Made by a program: the position numbers and the translations under genes. The notes beneath the pieces were generated by a model, which saw nothing but the letters and a program-made list of their open reading frames with translations, made no database searches and was not told the origin of the DNA. From assembly GCA_025769875.1 (NCBI GenBank), contig JAGFNK010000328.1, positions 1 to 59,892 of the forward strand: a DNA stretch of 59,892 nucleotides. The letters run 5' to 3'. Within the stretch, counting starts at the first letter, position 1. Each line of letters starts with the position of its first letter. Below are positions 9,522-20,446 of the stretch, in pieces. The DNA comes from Russula earlei (Eukaryota; Basidiomycota; Agaricomycetes; Russulales; Russulaceae).

Positions 9522-10841
9522 ACTTGGTGGTCAGAGTCTTTCATGCCAAGCTCAAGTCCCTCATCAAGGACATCAGGGCTGGCATTCTGGGTGCTTGGGC
9601 AGCTCACCTTTACACCATAGAGTTCCAGAAGAGAGGCCTCCCCCATGCCCATATCATTGTCTTCCTTCAGCCCCACTCCAAGTTGCGCACCCCTGACCAG
9701 ATTGACAGTCTCATGTCTTCTGAGTTTCCAGAAGACCATCCTGAGCTGCTTGAACTCACCAAGAAGTTCATGGTTCACAGGCCCTGTGGCAACCAGAACA
9801 GGAATTCTCCTTGCATGGTGGATGGCTCATGTTCCAAGGGCTTCCCTAAGCCCTTTAGGGAGGAGACTTCTGTTACTGAGGACTCTTATGCGCGCACCAG
9901 GAGGAGGGACACTGGCCACACTCATCTCATCAGTGGCAAGGAGATCACAAACCAATGGGTGGTCTGCCATTCTCCATATCTCATCTGGAAGTACAGGTGC
10001 CATATCAATGTGGAGTCAAGGCTCTCAAGTACATCTACAAGTATGTCTACAAGGGCCATGACAGGACCACCATGGCATTTGGCAGGTGCATGGATGAGGT
10101 CAAGCTTTACTTGGATGCAAGATACATCAGCAGCTGTGAGGCTGTATGGAGGCTCTTTCAATTTGAGCTACAGGAGCAGGTTCCAAATGTGGTGCACCTT
10201 CAAGTCCACCTTCCTTGGCAGCAGGGAGTTGTTTACAATCCGGAGGATGACAGGCCAGTTCAGGAGGAGGAGAAGCCCACCACACTCACTGGATGGTTTC
10301 AAGCCAATGCTGCTGCTCCAGAGGGCTCTCACATTCTGGATCTTCTCTACCAAGATTATCCCTCCAAGATGGTCTGGAACAAAAGCACTCATAGGTGGAC
10401 TCCTAGGAGTAAGGGCTTTGCTATTGGGAGGATGTTTCATGCTCACCCTACTTCTGGAGAGCACTTCTACCTGCGCCTCCTTCTCACCTCTGTCAAGGGT
10501 GCAACCTCCTTTGAAAACCTTTGCTCATTTGAAGGCACTCTCTATCCCTATTTTAGAGAGGCTTGCATTGCAAGGGGTCTTTTAGAAGATGATCAGGAGT
10601 GGCAGCAATGCTTGGAAGAAGCCAGTCATATGTGCACAGGTGCTCAGCTGCGCCACCTCTTTGTCACCATCCTCAAGGACTGCATACCTTCTCAACCTAG
10701 GGCACTTTGGGACAGATTCTCTGCATCTATCTGTGATGACCTCAAGCACAAGCTCCAGCATCATCTCAACATCCCAGAGCCAACTGATGAACAGGTGAAG
10801 GACTATGGCCTCTATCTCATTGACCTCCTCCTCTCCCACTC
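9522..10841 (+). pseudogene. Helitron Rep (HUH endonuclease) part, one frameshift
   Basis: Continues the Helitron protein directly after the solo LTR. It contains the rolling-circle Rep motifs: the HUH motif in R-G-L-P-H-A-H-I-I-V-F-L near 9630-9665 and the two-tyrosine motif in K-Y-I-Y-K-Y-V-Y-K-G near 10030-10060, which would nick DNA and carry it covalently. Between them, at about 10010-10016, the frame jumps and a few residues normally linking H-I-N-V-E to the tyrosine helix are missing, so a small deletion has inactivated it. The second frame is open to 10841, where LTR2 interrupts. Confidence 0.88.
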
Positions 10842-11803
10842 TGTTAAGACTCACTGTTGAACTATCCAGTTCAAGAGCGAGGGATAAGCTCGAAGACGAG
10901 TCGATAGACGTCCAAGACCGTGTGGGCAAGGAGTAGAGTCCAGAGTAGTAACAAATACCAGAGAGGTACTGTTACTGTGAGAGTAGAGCAATCACGCAGG
11001 GAAGAAGCCAGGATAGTCACAAGGGGACGGTCCTTAAAGGAGTATCACAGGGATGGAGAGTGCCATAAACAAATGGACTGTCTGAGGACTGTCCACTACT
11101 TTATTGAGCACTTATATACTACAAGAGAACTGCTAAACAGGGAACAAGTCATAACCTTGTTATCAAGCACAATAGAGTGATGAGTAAGAAGTTGGAGGAT
11201 GCTTACTGAGCATGCTCAGTCATGCTCAGTAAGCTGCTGAGTAAGAAGGCTTCTCTTGATGAGTAAGAGCTTCCATTGTCCACGTGTTCACTGCTTTAGT
11301 GCACGTGCGAGCACCTGATTCATTTTCTGTTAGTTAGTTTAGGGCCGGTCATTTGAGGACTTGTAGTTTGGTTAGGGAATAGTGTTATCTTATAAGGCCC
11401 TTATATAGTTCTATTAGGGTCCTTAGAGTCGACCCTAATACTTCTATTAAGGTCCTTAGTATTGCCTTGTAGTTCGTTCTATAGTTATTAGAGTTGGTCT
11501 AATAACGTGTTGTAGGGCCTTTGTTACTAGGTTAGTGCCTATTGTAGAGCTCCTAGGGTCGTTCCAAAGGGTCCTTAGGAGGGCCCTAATACTGTCTTTT
11601 GTTACTAGAAGGGTTGCCTTTAAGTGGGGCTTGCTGTATGTTGATTGTGCCGAGAATCGCTCGCGCAACAATGCACACGCGATATTGTGGACACCTCTAC
11701 TCACCCCTTTTGCTCGTGTGAACAGGGTGACACCATAGAGGCTGGGTTTTCTCCTATAAGGAAGGGTCCTTCAAGGGCCCTCTCCAGAGAATGGTTCATG
11801 ACA
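10842..11803 (+). repeat. Solo LTR2 inside the Helitron gene, TSD CACTC
   Basis: Starts TGTTAAGACTC and ends GGTTCATGACA; flanked by CACTC at 10837-10841 and 11804-11808. It contains a TTATATAC-type TATA region near 11108 and the palindromic cluster TGAGCATGCTCA near 11210. LTR2 relatives are at 21578-22538, 26652-27071 (-), 27147-28109, 50612-50900 and 50901-51162 (-). No internal region accompanies it. Confidence 0.94.
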
Positions 11804-11808
11804 CACTC

Positions 11809-13342
11809 TGCCAAGAGACTTCAGGATTGGCCAACCATGCCTCAGTTTGTTGAGAACTGGGGGGCCATTGCAGGGAATCCTCTCATTCAGGAGCAGCACC
11901 AGTATGACCTAGAGGAACAGGCTGTTCTTGCAGCTGAGTCTATTGACAAGCTTAATATTGACCAGCAGACTGCTTTTGTGGGGATCACCTCTGCTGTCCT
12001 CAACAAGACAGGGGAGATCTTTTTCCTTCATGGCCCTGGGGGTACTGGCAAGACTTATCTCTACAACACCCTCTGCTACCATCTGCGCTCTCAACACAAG
12101 ATTGTGCTCTGTGTTGCTTCCTCTGGCATTGCTGCACTCCTTCTCAAGGGAGGGCGCACTGCACACTCCTGTTTCAAGATCCCCATTCCCTCCCATGAGT
12201 CCACTGTCTGCAACATCCCCAAAAACTCACATTTAGCAGACCTGATTCGCATTACTGACTTGGTCATTTGGGATGAGGCTCCCATGCAGCACAGGCATGT
12301 GATGGAGACAGTGGACAGGTCATTCAAGGACATCTGTGACTCTGACAAGCCCTTTGGTGGTCTTACCTTTGTCTTTGGTGGTGACTTTCAGCAGATCCTT
12401 CCTGTTATTGTGCGAGGATCAAGGCCTCAGATAGTAGGTGCCTGCCTACAGCGCTCCCCCCTCTGGAGATCCATCAAAGTGCTTCATCTCCACCAAAATA
12501 TGCACCTCAACACTGGCATTCAAGCTGAGACCAACTTTGCACATTGGCAACTGGAGGTTGGAAAAGGCAGGCACACTGATCCAAACTCTATCATCCATCT
12601 TCCCTCCTATATGAAGTGCAGGAAGAACACAGTTTCCTCTCTGATTGATAGCATCTACCCTGGCCTTGACACTGGCAACCCTTCTTCCCAGTTCTTTGCA
12701 GAGCACGCCATCCTTTCTAGCCTTAACACTGATGTGGACAGCATCAACAAGGAGGTGCTTAGGAGGTTCCCAGGGAGAGGACAAGTGTTTCAAAGTGCAG
12801 ACAGCATTCCCACTTCTGAGCAGAGTGAGGATGCTGATGTGATGCTAAACTATCCAGTGGAGTACCTGAACTCAATCAACTGCTCTGGACTTCCTCTTGC
12901 CAAGCTAGAGCTCAAGGTGGGCTGTCCTGTGATGGTGCTGAGGAACTTGGATGCCAGGCATGGTGTCTGCAATGGGAGCAGAGGGATCTTGAGGAGGTCT
13001 AGCAACAGGGTGCTAGAAGTTGAGCTGATAACAGGGGAGCATGCAAGGGAGAAGGTCTTCATCCCAAGGATCCCTTGCCAACCAACAGAGGATCAAGTTG
13101 CTTTCAAGTTCACAAGGAGGCAATTCCCTGTGAGGGCATGCTTTGCCATGACCATCAACAAGTCACAAGGGCAAACACTGAAACATGTTGGGTTGGATTT
13201 AAGAAAGCCAGTGTTCACACATGGGCAATTTTATGTTGGGGTGTCAAGGGTGACCTCTGTCTCCAACATCAAGGTGATTTGGGAGGAAGAGAAGAGGGAG
13301 GCTTCCACTAAGAATATAGTATATAGTGAAGTGTTACTATAA
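11809..13342 (+). CDS. Helitron PIF1-family helicase part (C-terminal, intact)
   Basis: The C-terminal superfamily-1 helicase of the Helitron protein, open from the LTR2 junction to TAA 13340-13342 (about 510 residues). It unwinds and displaces the strand during rolling-circle transposition. Walker A is H-G-P-G-G-T-G-K-T near 12030-12056, Walker B V-I-W-D-E-A-P-M near 12265, motif III F-G-G-D-F-Q-Q-I-L-P near 12375-12405, and the late motifs M-T-I-N-K-S-Q-G-Q-T and F-Y-V-G-V-S-R near 13150-13250. It joins in frame with the Rep part once LTR2 is discounted (S-H-S-A-K-R-L). It has no start of its own and is a gene piece, although its reading is unbroken. Confidence 0.92.
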
Positions 13343-13564
13343 CAAGATGTGTGTTCAGTGTATGTATTGTTTGTTCTGCTTTATCATGTAGAGATATATT
13401 TTTGAAGCTGCAACAAAGAATGGATCTCCTCTCTGTTTATGAAGCAAAAAAGATTCTAGATAGTGATGAGTTGATTACTTTCTGTTTAAGCCAAAAAGGG
13501 ATTATACAAAGAGGCTTTAAACAAAAAAGGATCACACCCGAGCGATTACACCCGGGCAACGGCA
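13343..13564 (+). other. Helitron 3' UTR, no gene seen
   Basis: AT-rich sequence between the helicase stop and the terminal hairpins. Nothing with coding support was found. Confidence 0.5.
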
Positions 13565-13570
13565 GGGGTT

Positions 13571-13592
13571 CGGGGGCACAGCCCCTGACAAG
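13571..13592 (+). repeat. Candidate Helitron 3' terminal hairpin
   Basis: The segment CAGGGG-(loop)-CCCCTG near 13562-13586 can form a short GC-rich stem, followed by ACAAG and then a T. Helitrons normally end with a hairpin shortly before CTRR at an A/T junction. ACAAG deviates from CTRR, so the exact end is uncertain and may lie within the adjoining inverted repeat. Confidence 0.4.
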
Positions 13593-13731
13593 TTTTAATT
13601 TCATGCCTACGGCATGGCTTGCAAGCTGCTATGAAGTGCTGGAGGATGGTTTGCGAGCTTGCTCGCAAGCCATGCTGTAGGCACGAAGTGCAGCTTGCAA
13701 GCCATGCCGTAGGCATGAAATTAAAACTTGT
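13588..13731. repeat. Foldback block: 42-bp perfect inverted repeat with inner palindromes
   Basis: 13588-13629 and 13690-13731 are perfect reverse complements over 42 bp, with a 60-nt spacer. Each arm contains the small palindromes ATGCCTACGGCAT and GCTTGCAAGC. The spacer contains a diverged third copy (GCGAGCTTGCTCGC, then GCCATGCTGTAGGCA). The block could extrude as a cruciform. It sits exactly between the Helitron and a truncated LTR1, so it is either the Helitron's own terminal structure or a separate foldback element. Confidence 0.8.
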
Positions 13732-14220
13732 TCTACTTAAGAAAGACCCCTCTCACTTGGTATCACCAATCCACTTCTATTTTATGGGCTACTCTTCCTA
13801 TGGTACAAGATATTGCTGTTACAAAGGCATTATAACATGACTAGGCACCAATTTCCTAATCAGGTAATCATTGCATGGCAGCCACATGGCCACTCAGCCA
13901 CCAAGAACCCAAAACAGTGGCATGAACTCCAACAACTTGTTGCATAACTCATATGATATCATTAAGCTCCAATGACATCATGGCTGACTGAGTGACTCCA
14001 CACTGACATCATCTGCTCACCAAGCACTCCACAGTGACATCATAATAATGTCATTGCTCCACAATGATCAGTAATATGATCAGTAAGCCCTAAATCTGAC
14101 ACAAGCAAGTTTATGCCTCTACAGTCCTATTGGATGGCACCAAAGAGTCTAGAATAGTTCGTGTTCTTTGTAATTGACCATGTACACAGTATATAAGTCC
14201 CAATGTAGCATGGCAGTCAT
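13732..14220 (+). repeat. Outer LTR1 (+), left part
   Basis: Matches LTR1 from about 60 bp after its start to just after the TATA region (ATATAAG near 14191). The first bases are lost at the foldback block. The LTR continues at 21303 after an inserted LTR1 of opposite orientation. It is more diverged than the other LTR1 copies, consistent with an older insertion. Confidence 0.8.
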
Positions 14221-14901
14221 TGTCAAGACACATACTACTGATCACTAAGGACTCAGGAGCAGGTGGGTAAGGGTCGGAACAGATGGTATGCGGCATAGGT
14301 GGTGTTGAACAAGAGGATGAGCCAAATAACTAGAAGGTACCATATAGGGACTGGTATGTGTTGCAGGAGGCAGAGGTGAAGACTGGAGGCCAGTGTGGTG
14401 AAGGGCTTTAGACAAGGCAGTCGTTATAAAGTACCATGAGGATGAGGGAAGACTTTAAACTGAGCAGTCACAGGGGAGTACCCAGAAAGATGAGAGTATC
14501 ACAAATGGACAGTCTGACAACTGCCATGCTACATTGGGGCTTATATTCTGTGTACAGGGTAGATTACAAAGAACTGGAACTATTCTAGACTCCTTGGTAC
14601 CATCCAATAGGACTACAGAGGCATAAACTTGCTTGTGTCAGGTTTCAGGCTTACTGAGTGTATTACTGATCATTGTGGAGCGATGACATCCTTATGATGT
14701 CACTGTGGAGTGCTTAGTGAGTAGATGAGGGTCATTGTGGAGTTGCTCAGTCAACCATGATGTCATTCGAGCCTAGATGACATCATATGAGTTATGCAAC
14801 AGTTTGTAGGAGTTCATGCCACTGTTTTGGGTTCTTGGTGGCTGAGTGGCCATGTGGCTGCCATGTGATGATTTCCCAATCAGGAAATGAGTGCCTGGTT
14901 G
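14221..14901 (-). repeat. Inner LTR1 (-), left part
   Basis: Begins TGTCAAGACAC (the reverse of the LTR1 end) and is colinear with LTR1 to 14901, where the hAT element is inserted. The LTR resumes at 21155 and ends at 21302 with GGTTCATAACA. The flanks GTCAT and GTTTG match poorly as a 5-bp duplication, so the TSD has decayed or a small rearrangement occurred. Confidence 0.85.
14894..14901 (+). repeat. Left 8-bp target duplication of the hAT element
   Basis: CCTGGTTG, repeated exactly at 21147-21154. An 8-bp duplication is the hallmark of hAT transposases. Confidence 0.9.
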
Positions 14902-15017
14902 TAGTGCTGTCACCGGTCCGGCTCGAAACTGCTTGGAGCCAAGCCAGAGCTGCATCTGAGCTGAATTAAGCCATTAACGGCTCGCAGCTCAAAACCGTCC
15001 AGAAACGGCGCGAGCTG

Positions 15018-15162
15018 TTTCAAGCCACTTCGAAGTGCTAGTCTGCCAGATTTGGATATGGTTGCTCAATTTGGAGAGTGGTCTGTGGCTGTCTGCGGTT
15101 TCGAGCCATTTCAAAGTGCCAGATTTGGATATGGTTGCTCAATTTGATTTGGAGAGTTGTCT
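15018..15162 (+). repeat. Subterminal direct duplication in the hAT
   Basis: The segments 15018-15085 and 15099-15162 are two imperfect direct copies sharing CCAGATTTGGATATGGTT and the following GCTCAATTTG. They lie inside the GAGCC-rich subterminal zone, where hAT transposases usually bind. Confidence 0.75.
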
Positions 15163-16300
15163 GCCACTCTGCCTCTGGAAGTTACCGTTGTGGTCCTGTA
15201 CGGTTGTACCTCATATTTTATATCCACCTTGACACAAGGGCCACTCATAAACAATCGCACTGGCAAGTACTTATTCCTTTTCCTTTGCTTGTTGAAGGTT
15301 GAGGTATGCAGGCTTCCTAGCACTTGCAGTGTTGCACAGTACTAGTATAAGGGGTGCTGTCTGGCCGACCACTGAATCATGCGTGCCACCTGCCTTCCGA
15401 CAGCCCAGGGCCATGCATTGCCTGCAGTCGCAGCCGCTGAATAGCGCCGTCATCAGTCATCCGGCTTATGATCGCCATCCTCTCTCCATCTTTATCACGC
15501 AGACCCAGCCCTGACAACTTGATCTCAGGTGCATGTACAAGCGTCTCAGCTTGCATCTCGATTACCACGTGGTCTTCAACAGCAATCAAGATACTTTTGC
15601 AAAGCCCTGGAGACATCTGGTAGGAGCAGGAAATTGGTCCTCCTGACCAAGACCCCTGAGGGCCGGACGACGACTGGTTCTATTCCGCACCTGCGAAGAC
15701 CTTTGAGCCCGAAGGTGCACGGCTCCCAGAGCTGTGGGAAAGCCCTCAGCCCAGCATCGCCTCAGCCATTGCTGCCGTACCCTCTCCCTCACCCACGTCG
15801 CCTCCGAGTTCCGGTCCTGCCCGCCATCACCATCACCTCTGCATCTCCCGTCATCACCACTGCCGTCACCTTTGCACCCTCAGCCTTCACACCTGCCAAC
15901 CCTGCCACACCTGCCTTTTCACGGCCTCTCCCTTTCCATCATTGTTGCCTGTTTTGCCCACTGAAGCAGTTGCCCCGATCATACCAGTCCTGCCTGCCGT
16001 CACTACTGCTCCAGCCCCCACCACAGCCACCTCTCTCTCGGCCTCAGCCTATCCTGCTGTCATCTTTGCCTTGTCCATCGCCCCCGCCATCTCAGCCACC
16101 TCTGTCTCACTCACTGTCCCGGCAACCATCTCAGCGCCAGCCGCACCAGCAGCCACTGCCCAGGTGAGATTCGCTTCCGTGTTTTGGCCTCAAAGCGCCA
16201 AGATCTCTTTTAACTTTTTAGATCGCTCACCAGGTGACACCCCTAGCTTGCTCTCGTCTGGTGGAAATCAACACCGGTTCCTAACTTTTCTTCCCTTGAA
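15163..16300 (+). other. Pro/Ser/Ala-rich segment of the hAT interior, origin unknown
   Basis: C-rich sequence with several open frames on the + strand, for example 15529-16167 and 15942-16487, translating to Pro/Thr/Ser/Ala-rich low-complexity peptide. No domain is recognised. The GTGAGA at about 16163 could be an intron donor. It may be non-coding or the start of a captured gene. A compositionally similar stretch occurs at 47600-50180, beside the hAT transposase remnant. Confidence 0.35.
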
Positions 16301-16309
16301 TCACAACTA

Positions 16310-17470
16310 CCGCTGCACTCCCAGTTATTGCCGAACATCTTTTCTTTACCAAACACTCCCATGGCACAGGACACTCCCATGCTCTCAGCATCAAGGCCAC
16401 CAGACCACATGGCCGCCCGCGTCGGGACTTGTGTCAATTCGTCCCTATTGCTGCGCAGATCCTTCGTGTCCGCGAGGCCTCTCCTGAGACATGGGCCCGC
16501 ACAGGTCGCGTTCAAATTGCTTCATTGCCAGTCTCATCTCCGGCACCTGGATAAATGTTGGTGAAGCAGAGGCGTGCGTAATGTGTATGCCTCAGGCGGT
16601 CAGGGTCATTGGGATGACGAGGTGATTGAGTACATCGCGGGGTCCAGAGAAGAGGCATGGCGAGTTCGTGGTTGACTAGGGGAAGTTGATGTTTCTGGCA
16701 GCAAGCGACGGGTTGCAACCGTTTCACGATATCTTGTTGAAAGATACGGATTCGAACCTGGTAAGATTACTATGCGTGGACCGCAAGAAAATCCACTACT
16801 CAATCTGTCAAAGATACTATAATCGCGTCATTCACTGCGGACTACCTATCAACATACCTCTCGCTGGTCCCATCGGCCTCCGATGCCGATCTCTCGTTCG
16901 GTCCCATGGTTTTTCTTCTTACCAGCGCCCCCCACTACCTTCCCAGCCAGCTTTACAGCGTGCCTCCACATCCTGTCCAAGATCCGAGTGAGAGGCAGAA
17001 ATACATCGGCATGCTGACAAGCAGGTATGCCTTCGATCCATGGCTCGTCCATATCACCTCACCTCACTCTTAGAAATGCAGACGTTCCACGTGCCCTCGT
17101 CAGGGATATGTATACTAAATCATGGAGCGCATTCGACCGCCTTGTGTCCGTCATTCCTCTTGGCGGTGCTATCAGGTTCGTCTCGCCAATATGTTCACCT
17201 TTGTCCCTCATTTACACCGCATCTCTCAGTCTTGACGACAAGCTGTTCAGCTTTTGGCTCCTTCAGGGCGACAGCCACCCACTGTCCCACATGGAAGGGA
17301 TCTTCCGGTTTGAGACGGGCGTGAAGGTCAACGAGTTCCATGACCTTCGTGCTAACCCTCGATACCTAGTCGAAAGTCAAGTGCTCTCATTTCGCGTGCG
17401 ATGGGCGCGTATGACATCGATCGGTGCACTTGGTGCAACCGTCGGTCGTGCACAGGGCAATACTTCGTTG
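16310..17470 (+). pseudogene. Captured xylulokinase (FGGY kinase) gene fragment
   Basis: Xylulokinase phosphorylates D-xylulose to D-xylulose 5-phosphate for the pentose phosphate pathway. Pieces in + frames resemble its middle: M-A-A-R-V-G-T-C-V-N-S-S-L near 16410, I-L-R-V-R-E-A-S-P-E-T-W near 16460, E-E-A-W-R-V-R-G near 16650, S-R-Y-L-V-E-R-Y-G-F near 16720. Then come M-L-T-S-R, N-A-D-V-P-R-A-L-V, and F-R-F-E-T-G-V-K with D-L-R-A-N-P-R-Y-L-V-E-S-Q near 17310-17385. Two short introns fit, 17023-17072 and 17176-17230. Several frameshifts and stops, and missing N- and C-terminal parts, make it a pseudogene. The family call rests on remembered sequence patterns, not an alignment. Confidence 0.65.
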
Positions 17471-17870
17471 GTGACGAGCATCGCAGTCGGTCTCGCTGCT
17501 GTGCCAGTCAGATCCGTTGCTGTCTCTGCTTTTCCCTTTGCCGCTGCCATCTCAGTGCCCCCTGCGCCTCTCAGCCTCTTGCCGCTTACGCCTGCATCGG
17601 TCCTGCGTCGCCTCTACCCCTGCTTGACCCACCACCTCCCACACCTGTGTCTACGGACTCGCACTCACCAACTACGCCTGTTCTGCCACTCTCTGACCCA
17701 CTGCCACCGCCTACCCCTTCCAACTCCACTGTGCTATTGTTTTCGCCACCCACCGTCACGCCGCCTCACCCACCTAACCACAATGTATTCAGATCAAACG
17801 ATGCGCGCGGCGGCATATCCGGTTTGCTCTGGGCGAATGGCGAGATCCCAGTAATCGGCGTCAACTGTCC
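17471..17870 (+). other. Second Pro/Ser-rich segment of the hAT interior
   Basis: Follows the xylulokinase piece. Frames encode Pro/Thr/Ser-rich low-complexity peptide with no recognised domain. The boundary with the TFIIS-type piece on the other strand lies near 17870-17890. Confidence 0.3.
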
Positions 17871-17879
17871 CTGCTGTGC

Positions 17880-19310
17880 TGTCCCCGTGCGAGCTGCCGA
17901 CAACTCACCGACAGATGTGGGCAAGTCCGACCCCAGATGACTAGAATCTGCGGAGGAGCAGACTCTGGTGGCTCGTCATCCATATGGGATAAAGTCACCC
18001 AAGTTGAGTTCTGGGTCCACCGCGTGCGTAAAATGGGATGCTTGCATGGGCGGTACCGGCGGCGGTGCACCCCAAGAGACTGGGGGAACACCAGAGGTGG
18101 AAGAGGGGACAACAGAAGGTGGGTTTGAGTGCGAGTGCGCCAGGGGCCGGAACGGTGCGCATCCTGGCGAGACGCTCGCGCTCGCGCTCCTGCTCGGCCA
18201 TCTCGATTTCACGTTCACACTGCTTGGCAATGACCGAGTCCTCATTCACGTCCTCAATGTCCTGCAGGCCCTTGTGGGTGATCTTGGAGCGTGGGACAGC
18301 CTTTTTGATCAAGATGAACTGCTCAAGAGCCTCCTGCTCAGCTTGCTTCATCGACTGCTGTTGTTCCAGCGACGCCAGGTCGGTCGAGGACATCGTGGAG
18401 AGCGTTTTAGGAGCGACTTGTCCGGAGGAGATGCGCTTGTGCAGTGCCACGCGGACGGATTGCTGAAAATTGAAGGTGAATGTGCGGAAACGCTCTCTGT
18501 ACATCGTGATCAGAACGCGCGTGCATAAGGGCAACCGAGAAACGCACTTGTACTTGACGCCTGTGCCCGGATTTCCAAGTCTATCTGGCTCCGAATACGT
18601 ATGGAATACCGCTTGCTCGACATGGGTTGCAAATGCCGTGGCGGCGGTGGCGCGCTCTCAAACTTAGGTCTTCTCGACTTCAGTCAGCTCCTCGGGCTTT
18701 CTTTCTACCATTGCCTTGTTATGATCCCCGGATTCCCCTGCGTTGCATTCCAGCTGGATGTGGGGATACTGCATGAATATGCCTGTGAACATCTTGGTGA
18801 ACTTTCCGAGGCAATATTTGCGCGCAGCATCCTCTGTTACATTAGACGATGACTCGGCACGCTTGCTCTTTGCAGTGGAAGGTGATGTCGGGACACCCGA
18901 GGCGCTGGTGTACTGCCTGCGCTTGAGTGAGCCTGGTTGAGGAGAGGTGGATATGGTGACTTTGTCGAGGTGACGTTCGACTGACGAGGATGCGCTCCCG
19001 TCGCTGTCGCCTTTTCGTTCTCGACGTCTTCATCAGAGTCGGAGGATGGAGGGACGGCGATGGGCCGATTATTCGCGCGCTGTCCAGAATGCGTGATGTG
19101 CATGTGGTAACACCAGGACAGCGATGGGCGATGACACACCTTGCGTTTGTGCACAGTCCCAGTTGTGCCCTCGAGACGATCAGGATCGTCAACGTATACA
19201 TCCCCACTCCCATCGTCGCTTGACTCTGATAGCTCTGCGGGCGAGGGCCGTTGCCGCAGTTGGCCTTTTGTCTCCGATCGCTCGATTGCGTCCTCCGCTT
19301 GTTCGGGCTT
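17880..19310 (-). pseudogene. Captured TFIIS-central-domain (BYE1/SPOC-type) gene fragment
   Basis: On the - strand a TFIIS-central-type domain is readable. It has R-K-Y-C-L-G-K-F-T-K-M-F near 18830, then E-R-K-P-E-E-L-T near 18700, a GT-AG intron at about 18503-18553, and E-R-F-R-T-F-T-F-N followed by K-R-I-S-S-G-Q and T-M-S-S-T-D-L-A-S near 18500-18390. Upstream are an acidic Ser/Asp-rich exon (S-S-D-S-D-E-D near 19040) and a likely intron around 19085-19140. Downstream is a Glu/Arg-rich coil and a Pro-rich tail. In intact proteins such a domain binds RNA polymerase II and lies near a SPOC domain. Stops and frameshifts break it, and the PHD and SPOC ends are absent. Confidence 0.65.
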
Positions 19311-19690
19311 CGCCCGGAAGAACACCCTGAGAACGAAAGCACGCTACCGCCTCAACTGGAACAATTGCTGCCACCAGAAGTTTGTCAATGCCCAAGACAT
19401 GCCACCAGCTCAGGAAGCATGCAGCACGCAACCTTTCGCCTCACCTCACCCACTCGCGCGCCATTGTCCAGGCGCGCCACTCCCACCTCGGTTGGAGAAG
19501 ACCATGACGCCGCGGCCGAGAAACGAGAGCAAGAACAACATGCAATCAGGGCTCGCTGCCCACCACTCACTCCATCCCCAAAACCTCGACGCCGCCTCCT
19601 TCTAAGCTCACCCCTCAACGCTATGAAGCCAACGCCACCGCAGCTACAGCAACGCAACAACAACATCAACAGCAGCAGCGTCTGGCCATA
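19311..19690 (+). other. Unassigned GC-rich junction between two captured gene pieces
   Basis: No convincing homology. Open frames on both strands give Pro/Arg-rich translations. A Gln/Asn-rich repeat-like stretch (CAACAACAACATCAACAGCAGCAG) precedes the Hsp104 piece. Confidence 0.3.
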
Positions 19691-19699
19691 CCACGACGC

Positions 19700-20049
19700 G
19701 TTCTCATCGGCGAACTAGGCGTCGGCAAAACCTCCATCGCCGAGGGACTCGCGCAGCGCATCGTCAACCGCGACGTCCTACTTCTCTCATTTCTCGCGTC
19801 TTCTCCCTCGACATGGGCGCGTTCATGGCTGGTGCCAAGTACAAAGGCGAATACGAGGAGCGCATCAAATCCGTCTTGAACGAAGTGAAGGCTGCGGCTG
19901 ACGGCGGTCCCAGCGTCATACTCTTCATCGACGAGCTCCACCTCATCATGGCCGGCCGCGGATCCGAAGGCGGTGGCATGGACGCCGCCAACCTGTTCAA
20001 GCCGCTCCTGGCTCGCGGAAAGCTGCGCTGCATCGGCGCAACAATGTAG
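19700..20049 (+). pseudogene. Captured Hsp104/ClpB first AAA+ domain fragment
   Basis: Hsp104 is a hexameric AAA+ disaggregase. This fragment covers part of nucleotide-binding domain 1. The Walker A is G-E-L-G-V-G-K-T-S near 19720 (the family normally has P in place of L), followed by [14 protein letters not shown] one-base loss near 19778 shifts the frame before [17 protein letters not shown]. Walker B is V-I-L-F-I-D-E-L-H near 19915, then [13 protein letters not shown] and L-R-C-I-G-A-T. The homology stops abruptly at about 20043, possibly at an exon edge. About 115 of some 900 residues remain. Confidence 0.88.
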
Positions 20050-20446
20050 ATGAACATTTGATTATGATATTACCAATAATAACAGACTTAAGGCAGAATC
20101 GTTTTGAGAGGAGAATACGCAAGGTGTTTAGATACAGAGGCAGGTACAAAGGATGGGAGCCTACTACTTCTCCCTAGATCCAGTAGGACATGGTGAGGAG
20201 CGAAATGTGAGGCGTTGAGGGCTGTGAGCCCTCGTGTATGGCACAGTCGGCGAATGCATGGTTGTTGAGGCTGGTGCAAGACAGTTGAAGCATGGCATTG
20301 ATGTAAAAGTTCGAGGCCAGGTGACAGGTGAATGGTAGAGTTGGGAGGAAGGGGAGATAAGGGAGAGACAGAGAGGCGAGGGCGAAGGGGAAGCGATGAA
20401 GCAAGAAGCAACAAGGCGAGCAGAGCCAACGTCCCCAACAAGACAC
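20050..20446 (+). other. Unassigned sequence between Hsp104 piece and palindrome
   Basis: A purine-rich + strand (GGAAGGGGAGATAAGGGAGAGACAG) with no homology recognised. It may be a fourth captured piece; I cannot name it. Confidence 0.3.

Larger units (their letters stand above)
6506..13731 (+). mobile_element. Helitron (Rep-helicase rolling-circle transposon), twice interrupted
   Basis: A Helitron body whose single gene is spread over 6567-13342 and whose 3' end is a hairpin-rich block at 13565-13731. It is cut by a solo LTR1 at 8689-9516 (target duplication CCCTG) and a solo LTR2 at 10842-11803 (CACTC). Removing each LTR with one copy of its duplication rejoins the protein in frame, which dates both insertions after the Helitron. 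The 5' terminus is not seen; Gypsy copy A ends at 6505, just upstream of the gene. One further frameshift near 10013 disables the Rep region. Confidence 0.88.

Noticed and set aside
15529..16167. Pro/Ser-rich frame in the hAT interior as an intact host gene
   Set aside because: Low-complexity composition with competing frames and no domain; not enough to call a gene.
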